Source: Marivita sp. (GTDB taxonomy: Bacteria; Pseudomonadota; Alphaproteobacteria; Rhodobacterales; Rhodobacteraceae). From it: a stretch of DNA of 64,000 bases. The stretch is taken from NCBI RefSeq assembly GCF_017643905.1, contig NZ_JAEPMO010000001.1:1-64000 (forward strand), in the 5' to 3' direction. The stretch's first letter is position 1. Each line of letters opens with the position of its first letter. Made by a program: the position numbers and the translations under genes. Of this stretch, positions 9,209 to 20,716 are shown in pieces. The notes beneath the pieces are model-generated. The model was not told the origin of the DNA and did not search any database. It was given only the letters and a program-made list of their open reading frames with translations.

Positions 9209-10108
9209 TCATACGCCAGTTCGCGGGGCAGAGCCAGCCCTGTCTTTGCGCCCGCTGCGCACCAAGGTGTAGACACCGCTGCCGACAATCAAGGTGGCGC
9301 CGATCAGCGTCAGCGCGTCAGGCCGTTCGCCGAAGATAAGATAAGCAAAGACCAGAGCGATCAAGAGGCGGGAATAGCGGAAAGGGGCCACGACAGAGAC
9401 TTCTCCGGTCCGCATGGCCTTGGTCAGGGCGCTGTAGCCGATGAGACCCGCCAGCCCGGTGCCCATGAGCATTGTCAGGGCAGGCAGACTTGGGGCAGCG
9501 AGGGGCGCGCTTTCGAACAGCGTGATGACGACCCCGGCGATAAAGACCATCAAGAATCCGAGGATACCAAGCTGCGTTGCTGACACTTCCGGCGGGCTGG
9601 CGCGGGTCATCAGGTCCCGACCGGCAAAACCAATCATGCCCAGAACGGCGAAAATGACGGTTGCGTCAAACCCTGATGGGGTGGGGCGCAGGATCAGCAG
9701 GACCCCGAAAAAGCCGACAGCCATTGCGATCCAGCGGCGTAGTCCGACCTTTTCTTTGAGAACAATCACCGCGCCAAGGGTGACCACCAGCGGGGCGGCT
9801 TGCAGGATGGCGGATGTTGTAGAGAGCGGTACGAAGGCAAGGCTGAGGGCAAAGAACAGACGACCCAGAATTTCGAACGCCGATCGGATCAGGAGCGGGC
9901 CTTCGATATAGGCGTGGCTGTACAGCTGTTCGCGGCGCCAGAGTGCGTAGAGCAGAAAGAAGCCCGTTCCGAAAAGTCCGAAGAGCATCGTTCCGACACC
10001 CGGAGAGACATCACCCGTGCCAGTGGCTGCCTTGAAGAACGCGTCCTCGATGGCAAAGCCCAGCATGGCGAGAACCATGAACAGGCTGCCACGCAGGTTG
10101 TCGGTCAA
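9209..10108 (-). CDS. DMT/EamA family transporter
   Basis: Multi-TM 299-aa protein with EamA duplication; 4-bp overlap with rnc. Confidence 0.8.
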   Translation of the reverse strand: MTDNLRGSLFMVLAMLGFAIEDAFFKAATGTGDVSPGVGTMLFGLFGTGFFLLYALWRREQLYSHAYIEGPLLIRSAFEILGRLFFALSLAFVPLSTTSAILQAAPLVVTLGAVIVLKEKVGLRRWIAMAVGFFGVLLILRPTPSGFDATVIFAVLGMIGFAGRDLMTRASPPEVSATQLGILGFLMVFIAGVVITLFESAPLAAPSLPALTMLMGTGLAGLIGYSALTKAMRTGEVSVVAPFRYSRLLIALVFAYLIFGERPDALTLIGATLIVGSGVYTLVRSGRKDRAGSAPRTGV

Positions 10109-10794
10109 GACGTGCTCTTTTCAACGGCGGCAAGCAGCGTCTTGGCGGCTGCTTGCTCTGCCTGCCGTTTGGACCCGGCTTTGGCCTTAGCGGACTGGCC
10201 GTCCTCAAGGCGGACTTCGATCACGAAGACAGGTGCGTGGTCGGGGCCATCGCGGGACAGCTCCACATAGCTGGGTGGCGGCATGGCGCGCGCTTGGGCC
10301 CATTCCTGCAGCGCGGTTTTGGCGTCGCGTGCGTCTTCCTTGACCGCGCCGATGCGATCGCCCCAGAGGCGCAGAACCATCGCCTTTGCAGCGTCGAATC
10401 CGGCATCCAGATACACTGCGGCGATCACTGCCTCCATCGCATCGCCCAAGAGCGCCTGCTTGCGCCGCCCACCGGACAGCATTTCCGAGCGGCCAAGTTT
10501 CAGGGCGGACCCCAGATCAATCTCGCGTGCAACGTCGGCACACGCTTCCTTGCGCACAAGGGCGTTGAACCTTGGGGCCAGTTGCCCCTCTGCCGCCGAT
10601 TCGTCCTCGGCGAGCAGGGCTTCGGCCATGACCAACCCAAGCACCCGGTCGCCAAGGAATTCGAGACGATGGTTGTCTTCGCGGTTCACGCCCGCGCGCG
10701 ACGAATGGGTCACGGCCCGCACCAGAAGTTCCGGCCGTTCGAACCGATGCCCCAAACGCGTCGAAAGCGCCTGAAGGTCAGCCGACAGTTTCAC
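10105..10794 (-). CDS. rnc: Ribonuclease III
   Basis: [20 protein letters not shown] signature and C-terminal dsRBD; probable GTG start at 10794 overlapping the lepB stop. Confidence 0.93.
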   Translation of the reverse strand: MKLSADLQALSTRLGHRFERPELLVRAVTHSSRAGVNREDNHRLEFLGDRVLGLVMAEALLAEDESAAEGQLAPRFNALVRKEACADVAREIDLGSALKLGRSEMLSGGRRKQALLGDAMEAVIAAVYLDAGFDAAKAMVLRLWGDRIGAVKEDARDAKTALQEWAQARAMPPPSYVELSRDGPDHAPVFVIEVRLEDGQSAKAKAGSKRQAEQAAAKTLLAAVEKSTS

Positions 10795-11630
10795 TACTCG
10801 ATCTTCTCGAAAAAGCGGTCGCCGCGCCATGTCCAGAAGAACAGCATCGACGATCCGGCGGACGAGAACATCACGCGGGTGGCTTTGCCGATTATGTTCT
10901 CATATGGCACAAACCCGACCCCGCCTGCGACGCTGGGTACGCGGCTGTCCGAGGAATTGTCGCGGTTGTCACCCATCATGAAGTAGTGGCCTTCGGGCAC
11001 TGTGTAGACCGGCGTATTGTCGGACCCTTGTGTGCCGATATTTAAGATCGAGTGTGTGCGTCCGATGGGCAGCGTTTCGGCAAAGCGTTCCTTGATACAG
11101 GTACCGCCAGTGCCAACCGGACCGTTGGCGCAGCGCGGGCGCAGACCCTGCGGACCCTGCGGTGAAGCAGGTTCCTCGAAATCTGGCTGTTGTGCGAGTT
11201 CGACAGCGGTGCCGTTGATGTGCAGTACGCCACGGATCATCTGGATCTCGTCACCGGGCAGGCCAATCACGCGCTTGATGAAATCGCGCCCTGTCACGGG
11301 ATGGCGAAACACCGCGACATCACCGCGTTCGGGTTCAGAGCCGAAAAGGCGGCTGTTGTCGCCATCGGCCCATCCACACAGGTCTTTGGCGTCAATGTCG
11401 ATGCCCAAATTCGGCATATAGAGCGATGGGCACGAGGCGTAGGAATAGCCGTAGGACATCTTGTTGACGAAAAGGAAATCTCCGATCAGCAGGGTGTCCT
11501 TCATTGAACCTGAAGGAATCCAGAACGGCTGGAAGAACAGCGTCCGGAACACTCCTGCAATCAGAAGAGCATAAACGATGGTCTTGATCGTCTCGACGAT
11601 CCCGCCGCTTTTCTTGGTTTCAGACGCCAT
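10794..11630 (-). CDS. lepB: Signal peptidase I
   Basis: TM then [26 protein letters not shown] and [22 protein letters not shown]; start MASETKKSG at 11630. Confidence 0.93.
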   Translation of the reverse strand: MASETKKSGGIVETIKTIVYALLIAGVFRTLFFQPFWIPSGSMKDTLLIGDFLFVNKMSYGYSYASCPSLYMPNLGIDIDAKDLCGWADGDNSRLFGSEPERGDVAVFRHPVTGRDFIKRVIGLPGDEIQMIRGVLHINGTAVELAQQPDFEEPASPQGPQGLRPRCANGPVGTGGTCIKERFAETLPIGRTHSILNIGTQGSDNTPVYTVPEGHYFMMGDNRDNSSDSRVPSVAGGVGFVPYENIIGKATRVMFSSAGSSMLFFWTWRGDRFFEKIE

Positions 11631-11701
11631 GTTCCTGCCTTCTGCTCGGTTGTCCCGCGCTACATGAGCGGGGGCGGCGCGGGTGTCAAGCCAAGCGCCC
11701 G

Positions 11702-12100
11702 TTACTTGGGTCTCGCCTCGATCAACACGGTGGCCTGTGCCCAAGGGTGATCGTCGGTCAGCGTGACGTGGATGATCGCCTCATGGCCTTCGGGTGTCAG
11801 GTCGTCCAGCCGCTTTTTCGCCCAGCCGGTGACCTCCATGATCGGTTGCCCGGTGTGCAGGTTGCGCACCGACATATCCTTCCACGCGATGCCCATGCGA
11901 AGCCCTGTACCAAGCGCTTTGGAACACGCCTCCTTGGCGGCCCAGCGTTTGGCATAGGTGCCCGCCACATCGCGGCGGCGTTCTGCCTTGCGTTGCTCGG
12001 TCTCCGTGAAAACGCGGTTGCGGAAACGGTCGCCGAACCGTTCCAGCGTGCCAGCGATGCGGTCGATATTGGCCAGATCGGTTCCGATGCCGATGATCAT
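11702..12100 (-). CDS. acpS: Holo-[acyl-carrier-protein] synthase
   Basis: [15 protein letters not shown]...FTETEQ...[19 protein letters not shown]. Confidence 0.93.
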   Translation of the reverse strand: MIIGIGTDLANIDRIAGTLERFGDRFRNRVFTETEQRKAERRRDVAGTYAKRWAAKEACSKALGTGLRMGIAWKDMSVRNLHTGQPIMEVTGWAKKRLDDLTPEGHEAIIHVTLTDDHPWAQATVLIEARPK

Positions 12101-13581
12101 GTGCCTGCTCCGGTTGCTGCAAACATGGGAAAGCTAACGCCCAACGCCCATGCGAGGATGATCCCCAGTGCTATCCCGGCCAGCAATGGCCCTGCGCGTT
12201 TGCCAAAGGCGCGGCCCATCGCGCCGTGGACGAAGAAAAACAGAAGGATCACGGGCGCTATGATCAGCAAGAAGAACAGTCCTTCAAGATCGAGCGCCAC
12301 AGCAATGCCCAGTGACACCAAGAGCGCCACACGTGCCGCGATGCGTCGCCAGAGCGGCGCTTTCCAGACCAATTGCGCATCTGCAACCATGAACGGAATC
12401 GCGCCGATGACCAAGGCGGCGATGATGGGCAGGCGTTCTGCGATTGGAAAAAAGTTCGCGCCATATCGGTCCAGTGCAAAACCGAAAACGCCAATCCCCC
12501 ACGCAAGGAGCGCGACAAGGGCAAGCGTGAATGGAACCACTCCGGTCCAGCCAAGGGCAAATGGCCCCCAAAGCCAGCGCTGCATCGCAAGGCTAAGCAG
12601 TCCGAACACACCCAGATGAATAGCGAGGTAATCGGCCACGAGCACGGGCAAGACGCCGAAATCCAACGGCAGCGCGATGAAGGGTGTCAGTATGGCGGGC
12701 ACGAGCAACGTGCCAAGATAGCGAAGAACGCCGGGTTGATGGCTGGGGGGCAGGGCGGCTTCCGGAACAACCATCCGCGCCAAAAGCGAGGCCAGAACGG
12801 TGATCGACGCCATCAAAGCCAGAAAGGCCCAGCCGGTTGGTGGTGCGGATGCGACCGTGTCGCGCTCATAAGCGCGGTTCAGCCAGTCCAACGCCGCCAG
12901 ACGTCCGGTGCGGGATTGCAGGATGGCGACATGCTCTGTCCACGGCGCGATGATCGCGGCGCGGATCACATCGCCCTGCTTCACTGTTTCGCCTTCCTGT
13001 GCGTCCGGGTCGACCGTCTGCAACGCATCAACGCCGAATTCCCGCAAATGCGGTTCCCATTGGCCCGAGATCAGCAGCATGTCTTTCGGCTGGTCTGCCG
13101 TGACCGCCTGAGAAAACGCGGACAGCAGGACAAGTGGGCCTGTCTCTGCCTCCAGCGCCACGCGGATCAGAACATCGGTCGCCATGGAATGCCCCAGCAG
13201 GGCAACAGGCGCGCCGTCTGACACATCGTCGATCACAGCGCGGGTCTGATCCATCAGAAGTCGGGTTGTGCCTTCGATCTTGGTCACGTCGCCCGACATC
13301 GGCACGAGGTGCGCGCCGTGGCCTTCGAAGTCAAACATGTGCACCCTATAGCCCGCCTGCGCGAGGATGAGACCATAGCCCTGCATCATCTCGCGTGACC
13401 CGGCAAACCCGTGGGCAATGACCACGTTTGGTCCATCCGCGCCTGCGCGCGCCAGCGTGGCTACGGGGGTCGGGCCGACAAAGCGATCCGTAACCGTTAC
13501 GCCCGACCGTGCGACTTCAAGCACGAGGATGGAAATGCCCGCGATCAGGATCGCCAGATAGGTCAGGAGCGGGCGGGCCAT
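12097..13581 (-). CDS. Alpha/beta hydrolase domain fused to a multi-TM C-terminal region
   Basis: N-terminal [19 protein letters not shown]...MFDFEGHG...[13 protein letters not shown] hydrolase core followed by about 8 hydrophobic segments. Confidence 0.75.
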   Translation of the reverse strand: MARPLLTYLAILIAGISILVLEVARSGVTVTDRFVGPTPVATLARAGADGPNVVIAHGFAGSREMMQGYGLILAQAGYRVHMFDFEGHGAHLVPMSGDVTKIEGTTRLLMDQTRAVIDDVSDGAPVALLGHSMATDVLIRVALEAETGPLVLLSAFSQAVTADQPKDMLLISGQWEPHLREFGVDALQTVDPDAQEGETVKQGDVIRAAIIAPWTEHVAILQSRTGRLAALDWLNRAYERDTVASAPPTGWAFLALMASITVLASLLARMVVPEAALPPSHQPGVLRYLGTLLVPAILTPFIALPLDFGVLPVLVADYLAIHLGVFGLLSLAMQRWLWGPFALGWTGVVPFTLALVALLAWGIGVFGFALDRYGANFFPIAERLPIIAALVIGAIPFMVADAQLVWKAPLWRRIAARVALLVSLGIAVALDLEGLFFLLIIAPVILLFFFVHGAMGRAFGKRAGPLLAGIALGIILAWALGVSFPMFAATGAGT

Positions 13582-13590
13582 AGCTTCCCG

Positions 13591-14355
13591 TCAGGCCCGC
13601 GCGGCATCCATGAGGCGACGCATCTCGGCAATTGCAGGGCCGAGCCCGCGAAACACCGATTCCCCGATCAGAAAATGCCCGATATTGAGTTCGACCACTT
13701 CCGGGAAGGCAGCAACCGGCGCGACGGTTTCGTAATTCAGCCCATGCCCCGCATGAACCTCAAGGCCCAGCGAATGTGCATAGGCGGACATTTCGCGCAT
13801 CATTTCCAATTCGCGGTCGCGGGTTGCGAAATCGCCCTCGGCATGGGCGTCGCAATAGGCCCCGGTGTGCAGTTCGATGACTTGTGCCCCGATGCGATGG
13901 GCCGCCGCGATTTGACGTTCATCAGCCCCGATGAAGATTGACACGCGGCAGCCAGCCTCGCGCAAGGGGGCGATGTATCCGGCCAGCTTGTTTTCCTCGC
14001 GCGCGACTTCCAGACCACCTTCGGTGGTCCGTTCCTCGCGTTTTTCGGGGACGATACAAACCGCATGGGGTTTGTGGCGCAGGGCGATCTTCTGCATCTC
14101 GTCGGTTGCGGCCATTTCGAAATTCAACGGCACGCGCAGAGTCTCCATGAGACGGTCAATGTCGCTGTCGATGATATGGCGGCGGTCTTCGCGCAGATGA
14201 GCCGTGATGCCGTCGGCCCCGGCTTCTTCGGCCAATTGTGCGGCCCGCACCGGATCGGGGAGGTCGCCTCCGCGCGCATTGCGCAGGGTGGCCACATGGT
14301 CGATATTCACACCGAGCCGCAAGCGGCCTGCATAGTCAGTCATTCTCGCCTCCAT
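13591..14355 (-). CDS. pdxJ: Pyridoxine 5'-phosphate synthase
   Basis: [50 protein letters not shown]; start may be 14343. Confidence 0.94.
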   Translation of the reverse strand: MEARMTDYAGRLRLGVNIDHVATLRNARGGDLPDPVRAAQLAEEAGADGITAHLREDRRHIIDSDIDRLMETLRVPLNFEMAATDEMQKIALRHKPHAVCIVPEKREERTTEGGLEVAREENKLAGYIAPLREAGCRVSIFIGADERQIAAAHRIGAQVIELHTGAYCDAHAEGDFATRDRELEMMREMSAYAHSLGLEVHAGHGLNYETVAPVAAFPEVVELNIGHFLIGESVFRGLGPAIAEMRRLMDAARA

Positions 14356-14369
14356 TATTGAGGCAGAAC

Positions 14370-15023
14370 CTAGTCCGCCGCTTGCCCATCGTCAGCCTGT
14401 TTCTTCTTTTTCTTCAATGACGCCAGCTTGGCCTTCAATGCGCCTTTGCGGCGGTTCTGATAGGCGCGGATCAATGGCACTGAGAGGTAGTAGCACACCA
14501 GCCCGCATAGAATACCCGGAAGGATGCCGCCGATGAGCCAAGGAAAGAACACCTCGTCATAGAAGATGCCCAAGCCTTCCCAATTGGCAGTGGCGTCGGT
14601 GAACATAGCCATGAAGTTGCGCCAGAGGTCTTCCCCGGCTTTCGCAAACTTGTAGCCAATGCTGCCATGCGCGTGGCGAATTTCACCAAGCCCCAAGAGC
14701 CAGTATCCGGTTTGCAGGGAAGCCACGCTGATCGGTACATATGTCAGGGGATTGCCAAAGAAGGTCGACAGAAGCGCGGCGAGGATATTGCCACGCATCA
14801 CCCACGCAATGATACCAGCGGTCAGGAAATGCAGACCGTAGAAGGGTGTGAAGGTCGTCAGAACACCGGCAAAGATGCCGCGCGCGATTCGTTCGGGCGG
14901 GTCTGGAAGGCGATTCAGCCGGTGCTGGACGTAACGCGCGGCGCGAGTCCACCCTCCGCGCGGCCAAAGCGCCTCACGGAGGGTGGTCAAGATCGACCGC
15001 CTGTCCCGCCGTTTGAATACCAA
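14370..15023 (-). CDS. DUF2062 domain-containing protein
   Basis: [51 protein letters not shown], typical of DUF2062. Confidence 0.8.
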   Translation of the reverse strand: MVFKRRDRRSILTTLREALWPRGGWTRAARYVQHRLNRLPDPPERIARGIFAGVLTTFTPFYGLHFLTAGIIAWVMRGNILAALLSTFFGNPLTYVPISVASLQTGYWLLGLGEIRHAHGSIGYKFAKAGEDLWRNFMAMFTDATANWEGLGIFYDEVFFPWLIGGILPGILCGLVCYYLSVPLIRAYQNRRKGALKAKLASLKKKKKQADDGQAAD

Positions 15024-15043
15024 CTCGCGTCCCTTCGATCTTC

Positions 15044-17197
15044 TTATTCGGCCGCAGCCGCTTGTGTCGACAATGCAGGATCCCGCCGCCGAACCACGGA
15101 CGCTACATCACTTTCCGCTTCGAGCGCCGACATGACTGCATGCAGATGGTTTGCATCACTCAAGTCGATATCTATGAGCAGTTTGTAAAAGTCCGGTTTT
15201 CGATCCACAAAAATCAGGTCAGAGATATTGGCCTTTTTTTCGCCGATCAATGTGCAAATCCGTCCCAGTACCCCGGCATCGTTGCCAATCGTCAGTTCAA
15301 GGGAAACCGCATAGACAGGGGGGTGGTTCCCTGCGGCCCAATGCAGGTCAAGCCAGCGAGAGGGGTGATCTTCATAGGCAACCAAGGCACCGCAGTCGAT
15401 GGAATGGACCGTGACGCCCTTGCCGCGCTGCACGATGCCCACAATTCTTTCGCCCGGAAGCGGCTGGCAGCAGGGTGCACGATCAAAGGCCTGCCCCTTG
15501 TCGAGACCGATCACCGCGCTTTGCATTTCGATGAAATCGGTGGGTGCCGGCGCAAGATCCGGATAAACCGCCGCAACCACTTCACGCGCCGACATTTCCG
15601 CGCTTCCCAGGCGTGCAAGCAGGTCCTGTGCGTCGGGGATTCGGAGGTTGCGGGCGGCCATTTCCAGAACCTTGTCACTGGATTTCTTGCCCACATTCTC
15701 GAAGGCAGAGCGCGCCAGTTCGCGGCCAAGCTGTGCATAGCGTTCGCGCCCGGCTTCGCGCAGTTCCCGGCGAATGGCTGATTTGGCCTTGCCGGTTGTC
15801 GCGATGTCCAGCCACGTCGCCTGCGGGGTCTGGCCCTCTGCGGTGACGATATCGACGGATTGGCCGTTCTTCAGCCGTGTCCACAGAGGCACGCGGATGC
15901 CATCCACTTTTGCCCCGACGCAGCCCGATCCAATTCGCGTATGGATCGCATAGGCAAAATCCAGAGGCGTTGCGCCGCGCGGCAACTTTACGACGTCCCC
16001 CTTCGGGGTGAAGCAGAACACTTTGTCGGGATACATCTCGAGCTTGACCGCCTCGAGAAAGTCTTCGTGGTCGTCATCCCCGTCAAACTGTTCGGTCAGC
16101 GAGGCGACCCATTTTGCGGGGTCCACGGCAAAGGGGTTTTCGCTGCGCACACCATCACGATAGGACCAATGCGCGGCCACCCCGGTTTCTGCCACGTCGT
16201 GCATCTGACGGGTGCGGATCTGCACCTCGACACGCTTGCCATCGCGGCCGGAGACCGTGGTGTGGATCGACCGGTAGCCGTTCGATTTGGGTTCGCTGAT
16301 GTAATCCTTGAAGCGGCCGGGAATGGCGCGCCATCGTTGGTGAATGACGCCCAGCGTGGCATAGCAATCAGCCTTGGTTCGGGTGATGATCCGGAAGCCA
16401 TAAATGTCGGACAGGCGGGAGAACCCGATCTCTTTCTCCTGCATCTTGCGCCAGATCGAATAGGGTTTCTTGGCGCGACCGAACACTTCGGCGTCGATCC
16501 CGGCCTTTTCCAACTCGTGCCGCATGTCGCCAGTGATCCGGTGGATGACATCCCCGGTTTCCTTCTGGAGCGTGATGAAGCGGCGAATAATACTGGCACG
16601 GCCTTCGGGATTCAGCACGCGGAAGGCCAAATCCTCAAGCTCTTCGCGCATCCATTGCATCCCCATACGGCCCGCCAGAGGCGCGTAGATGTCCATGGTT
16701 TCGCGCGATTTTTGGATTTGCTTTTCCGGCTTCATCGCCTTGATCGTCCGCATGTTATGCAGACGGTCGGCCAGCTTGACGAGGATCACACGCAGATCCT
16801 TGGACATGGCCATGAACAGCTTGCGGAAATTCTCGGCCTGTTTGGTTTCGGAGCTGGAAAGCTGGAGATTGGTCAGCTTGGTCACCCCATCAACCAGCAT
16901 CGCCACCTCGTTACCAAAGCGAACAGCTACTTCGGAATAGGTGGATTTGGTGTCTTCGATGGTGTCGTGCAAAAGCGCGGTGATGATCGTCGCATCGTCA
17001 AGCTGCTGTTCGGTCAGAATCGCGGCCACAGCGACAGGATGCGAGAAATAGGGTTCGCCCGAGTGACGAAACTGACCCTCATGCATCTCGCGGCCATAGT
17101 CATAGGCGGCGCGGATGAGCGCCTCATTGGTCTTGGGGTTGTAGTTGCGCACCAGCGCAACAAGGTCGTCTGCCGCGATCATCGGCGCCTCATTCAC
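15044..17197 (-). CDS. RelA/SpoT bifunctional (p)ppGpp synthetase/hydrolase
   Basis: HD domain HPVAVAAILTEQQLDDATIITALLHDTIEDT, synthetase domain, TGS and ACT C-terminus. Confidence 0.93.
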   Translation of the reverse strand: MNEAPMIAADDLVALVRNYNPKTNEALIRAAYDYGREMHEGQFRHSGEPYFSHPVAVAAILTEQQLDDATIITALLHDTIEDTKSTYSEVAVRFGNEVAMLVDGVTKLTNLQLSSSETKQAENFRKLFMAMSKDLRVILVKLADRLHNMRTIKAMKPEKQIQKSRETMDIYAPLAGRMGMQWMREELEDLAFRVLNPEGRASIIRRFITLQKETGDVIHRITGDMRHELEKAGIDAEVFGRAKKPYSIWRKMQEKEIGFSRLSDIYGFRIITRTKADCYATLGVIHQRWRAIPGRFKDYISEPKSNGYRSIHTTVSGRDGKRVEVQIRTRQMHDVAETGVAAHWSYRDGVRSENPFAVDPAKWVASLTEQFDGDDDHEDFLEAVKLEMYPDKVFCFTPKGDVVKLPRGATPLDFAYAIHTRIGSGCVGAKVDGIRVPLWTRLKNGQSVDIVTAEGQTPQATWLDIATTGKAKSAIRRELREAGRERYAQLGRELARSAFENVGKKSSDKVLEMAARNLRIPDAQDLLARLGSAEMSAREVVAAVYPDLAPAPTDFIEMQSAVIGLDKGQAFDRAPCCQPLPGERIVGIVQRGKGVTVHSIDCGALVAYEDHPSRWLDLHWAAGNHPPVYAVSLELTIGNDAGVLGRICTLIGEKKANISDLIFVDRKPDFYKLLIDIDLSDANHLHAVMSALEAESDVASVVRRRDPALSTQAAAAE

Positions 17198-17221
17198 ATG
17201 CGGCCCGCATCGCGGCGGGCC

Positions 17222-17575
17222 TTAGCCCTGACCCTGCGCCTCCATCAGCGCGCGGAGCAGCTTTTCTTCGGAAAGATCGTCGTCGACGGGCTTGTCGGGT
17301 TCCGCACCCATAAGCAGCGCCATTGCGTCTTCTTCCGGCTCGTCCACTTCGATCTGCGTCTGATTCGATTCGATCAGGCGCTCGCGAAGTTCGTCCGCCG
17401 ACTGAGTTTCGTCCGCAATTTCGCGAAGCGCAACAACGGGGTTCTTGTCATTGTCGCGATCGACCGTGATTGCAGCACCTGCAGACACTTCGCGGGCGCG
17501 ATGCGCGGCAAGCATCACAAGCTCAAAACGATTTGGGACTTTGTCGACGCAATCTTCAACCGTCACGCGGGCCAT
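17222..17575 (-). CDS. rpoZ: DNA-directed RNA polymerase omega subunit
   Basis: [54 protein letters not shown]. Confidence 0.95.
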   Translation of the reverse strand: MARVTVEDCVDKVPNRFELVMLAAHRAREVSAGAAITVDRDNDKNPVVALREIADETQSADELRERLIESNQTQIEVDEPEEDAMALLMGAEPDKPVDDDLSEEKLLRALMEAQGQG

Positions 17576-17649
17576 GGGAACTCCAATTCATCGGGCAGCC
17601 TTTGAGAGATTGCTAGATATCTCTCTGGCTGGATGAATACAAGTCGATA

Positions 17650-18213
17650 TCAGGATTCAAGCACAACAATCTCGGCCAGAGCCTCTGGCGCGAGCGCGTT
17701 GCACATCTCGGTCACGGTCAAATGCAAGACCGGATGACGCCAGTCTGCCGCAATATCCCTGAGTGGCACAAGAACAAATGCGCGGTCCTGCAATCGGGGG
17801 TGCGGGAGGATCAAATCCGAAGGCGCCGCCTGCCGCTGCGTATCCTGCGGCAAGGTCCGCCAGTGTTCGTATGTCGCCAAATCCGGCAGGACCGAGTCGC
17901 CGCAGGCAACAAGATCAAGGTCCAATGTGCGCATTCCCCAACGCTCCAGGCGTTCCCGGCCGTGTTTTGCCTCGATCTCATGAAGGTGGGCCAGCATATC
18001 TTTGGAAGTCAGGTCAGACTTTAGATGAACTGCGGCATTGACGTAATCCGGACCTGCTCCAGGCGGGAAACAAGGGGTGCTATAGAAGGCACTGATTGCC
18101 GCAATCGTCATATTTTGTTGGCTGAAATCGTTGATCGCAGCGTTCAGAGTATCCTTCGGCGAAGAGCCGCCAGACGGCAGATTCGCGCCCATGGCGATAT
18201 AAAAGTTGTTCAT
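17650..18213 (-). CDS. folK: 2-amino-4-hydroxy-6-hydroxymethyldihydropteridine diphosphokinase
   Basis: MGANLPSGGSSPKDTLNAAI...ERWGMRTLDLDLVACGD...LPHPRLQDRAFVLVPL. Confidence 0.92.
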   Translation of the reverse strand: MNNFYIAMGANLPSGGSSPKDTLNAAINDFSQQNMTIAAISAFYSTPCFPPGAGPDYVNAAVHLKSDLTSKDMLAHLHEIEAKHGRERLERWGMRTLDLDLVACGDSVLPDLATYEHWRTLPQDTQRQAAPSDLILPHPRLQDRAFVLVPLRDIAADWRHPVLHLTVTEMCNALAPEALAEIVVLES

Positions 18214-18366
18214 AAATTTGTCATATGTGCGAGAGTGCTCAGAAATCTCACCTTGCGATACTATGTCAAATCATTAAATCACCCTGCACGGCTTGGCCAT
18301 TGGGCTTCGGAACCACCACTCCCGTTTGCCGGTTTAGTCGTGTCGATATTTTGAAAGGCTCAATTC

Positions 18367-18939
18367 ATGTTCTACAAAGACGAGCGTTTGGCGTTGTTCA
18401 TTGATGGATCAAATCTCTACGCGGCTGCAAAGTCGCTCGGGTTCGACATCGACTACAAGCTGTTGCGCCAGGAATTTGTACGCCGTGGAAAACTTCTGCG
18501 TGCATTCTACTACACAGCGCTTCTTGAAAATGACGAGTATTCGCCGATCCGACCCCTTGTCGATTGGTTGCATTACAACGGTTTCAACATGCGCACGAAA
18601 CCGGCCAAGGAATACACAGACAGCCAAGGCCGGCGTAAGGTCAAAGGCAACATGGACATCGAACTTACCGTCGATGCCATGGAACTGGCCGATCACGTCG
18701 ATCACGTTGTCCTTTTCTCGGGCGATGGTGACTTCCGTCCGCTGATCGAAAGCCTGCAGCGCAAAGGTGTGCGCGTGTCGGTTGTTTCGACCATCCGCAG
18801 CCAACCACCGATGATCGCGGACGAACTGCGCCGTCAGGCGGACAACTTCATCGAACTCGACGAACTGCGTGATGTGATCGGGCGGCCACCGCGCGATCCT
18901 ATGCCAGAGCGTCAACCGGTTGCGGCCGAGCAAGACTAA
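18367..18939 (+). CDS. NYN domain (LabA/DUF88-like) protein
   Basis: LALFIDGSNLYAAAKSLG...KGNMDIELTVDAMELADHVDHVVLFSGDGDFRPLIESLQRKGVRV. Confidence 0.88.
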   Translation: MFYKDERLALFIDGSNLYAAAKSLGFDIDYKLLRQEFVRRGKLLRAFYYTALLENDEYSPIRPLVDWLHYNGFNMRTKPAKEYTDSQGRRKVKGNMDIELTVDAMELADHVDHVVLFSGDGDFRPLIESLQRKGVRVSVVSTIRSQPPMIADELRRQADNFIELDELRDVIGRPPRDPMPERQPVAAEQD

Positions 18940-18964
18940 GCGTTGATCCTGTCCCGAACGCCCC

Positions 18965-19402
18965 ATGTGGAGTGACCTGCTCTCACTCGGCAGTCTATTC
19001 ATTGTGGCGTTCGGGGCGGCGACGATCCTCCCGTTCCAATCCGAGATTGTGTTCGTCGCGCTGCAATTGCGGGGCGACATTCCGATTGAATGGATCATCC
19101 TATTTGCCAGCGTCGGAAATATCCTCGGCTCCGGGCTCAATTACGCCTTAGGCCGGGTTCTGCAACGCTATCGCGGTCGGCGATGGTTCCCGGTTTCCGA
19201 AGCACAGCTTGACCGGGCACGGGACTGGTATCTCAAATGGGGTGTCTGGACCCTTTTGTTCAGTTGGGCCCCACTTGGTGACGCCTTGACCATCGTGGCT
19301 GGGGTCATGCGGACGAATGTCTGGTTGTTTTTTCTCTTGGTCAGCATCGCCAAGACGGTGCGCTATATCGTTGTGGCCATGGTTACGGCTGCGGCATTCT
19401 GA
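18965..19402 (+). CDS. YqaA/DedA (VTT) family membrane protein
   Basis: Multi-TM; FASVGNILGSGLNYALGRVLQRYRG...FSWAPLGDALTIVAGVMR. Confidence 0.82.
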   Translation: MWSDLLSLGSLFIVAFGAATILPFQSEIVFVALQLRGDIPIEWIILFASVGNILGSGLNYALGRVLQRYRGRRWFPVSEAQLDRARDWYLKWGVWTLLFSWAPLGDALTIVAGVMRTNVWLFFLLVSIAKTVRYIVVAMVTAAAF

Positions 19403-20636
19403 TTTCTGCTTGGGTCTGCGCAAGGGGCAGGTCGCGCGCAGCGCGTGTTATGCCAACGAACATCAGCAGCGTTGTCATGCAGAAATAGGCTGCCACACCC
19501 ACGAACTGCGTTTCGATGCCGACACCCCGGTCGATCAGCAGTCCAGACACGCCCGGACCAAGAGCTGATCCCAGCACCATGACCGCCGTTGCCATCGACT
19601 TGATCGCGCCGATATGTGCGGTGCCGTAGAACTCCGCCCAGAACGCGTTGGGCAACGTCGAATTCGCGCCGGATGTGATGCCAAGAAAGACAAACCCCAA
19701 GGCAAGGGTCGCGGGACTTTCGCTGGCGGCAAACAACAGGAAGGCACCCACCATCGGCACCTGATAAAATGGCGTCAGCCGCGCGGTTCCCAGCTTGTCC
19801 AATGCCCAGCCGGACACCACCATCGAGGTGATGCCGATCGCGGTATAGAGCGGGAAGAAGCTGACGAAGACCAGATGTTCCAGTCCCTTGACCTCGGCAA
19901 GATGGACCTGATGGAAAAAGAAGGCGGTGTTGAACGCAGACGGGCCAAGAACAGCGGGCACCATGCACCAGAACAGAGGATGTTTCAGCACTTCCATGCG
20001 CCGCCAATGGCGCCCGGACATGCCCAGTGAAACATCGGTTTCTGCATGAGAGGCAGGCGTGCGTTCCTGCGCCAGAAGCCGGGCCAGAATGGGAACCGCG
20101 CAAATGCAGACCAGCGCCCCAATGATCCAAAGGGTCTGCCACGCCATCACCGTCATGGCAGCAACCACAGTCAACGGCACAAGGGACTCTCCCACAGCAA
20201 ACCCCAACGTCGCAATCGAGAGGGCGCGTCCGCGCGTGGCAACAAACCAGCGGGCCATGGCAACAACGGCAATGTGGGAACACATGCCCTGTCCGAAGAA
20301 CCGCAGTGCGAAGATGATCACGGGCAACGCCCAGACCCAAGGGTTGAAGGCCATGGCAAGACAGGACAGAGCCAGCCCGACCAGAACCAGCGGCCCCAAA
20401 AGCCGCACGCGGAAAACATCGGTCAGGCTTCCGGCCCAGATCATCAGCGCGGCAGAGGCCATGGTGCCCACCATGTAGATACCGCCCCACGCGCCGTGGG
20501 TCAGATCAAAGGCCAGCCGGATCTCTCCGGCAAAGAGCGAAATGAAATAGGTTTGCCCAAAAGACGACAGGAAGGTGAGCATCGCACCTGCGGTCAGAAA
20601 GGGCGCATTCGCGCGAAGATACTCAGTCAGGCGCAT
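19383..20636 (-). CDS. MFS transporter
   Basis: About 12 hydrophobic segments, MRLTEYLRANAPFLTAGAMLTFLSSFGQTYFISLFAGEIR; 20-bp 3' overlap with the convergent upstream-neighbour gene. Confidence 0.88.
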   Translation of the reverse strand: MRLTEYLRANAPFLTAGAMLTFLSSFGQTYFISLFAGEIRLAFDLTHGAWGGIYMVGTMASAALMIWAGSLTDVFRVRLLGPLVLVGLALSCLAMAFNPWVWALPVIIFALRFFGQGMCSHIAVVAMARWFVATRGRALSIATLGFAVGESLVPLTVVAAMTVMAWQTLWIIGALVCICAVPILARLLAQERTPASHAETDVSLGMSGRHWRRMEVLKHPLFWCMVPAVLGPSAFNTAFFFHQVHLAEVKGLEHLVFVSFFPLYTAIGITSMVVSGWALDKLGTARLTPFYQVPMVGAFLLFAASESPATLALGFVFLGITSGANSTLPNAFWAEFYGTAHIGAIKSMATAVMVLGSALGPGVSGLLIDRGVGIETQFVGVAAYFCMTTLLMFVGITRAARDLPLAQTQAEIRMPQP

Positions 20637-20716
20637 GTCACCGCCATGACTCCAAGATCGTGCCGTTGCAAGCGGCAAAAAAGTCGCCTGCTATTTAGGG
20701 CCCAAAGCTTTGGGTT

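Noticed and set aside
15860-17605. 581-aa plus-strand ORF
   Set aside because: Lies antisense to the clearly recognised RelA/SpoT gene; composition is that of a GC-rich shadow ORF.
20701-20714. Perfect palindrome CCCAAAGCTTTGGG downstream of the cytochrome c gene
   Set aside because: The T-tract is on the wrong strand for the only adjacent gene needing a terminator; left unassigned.
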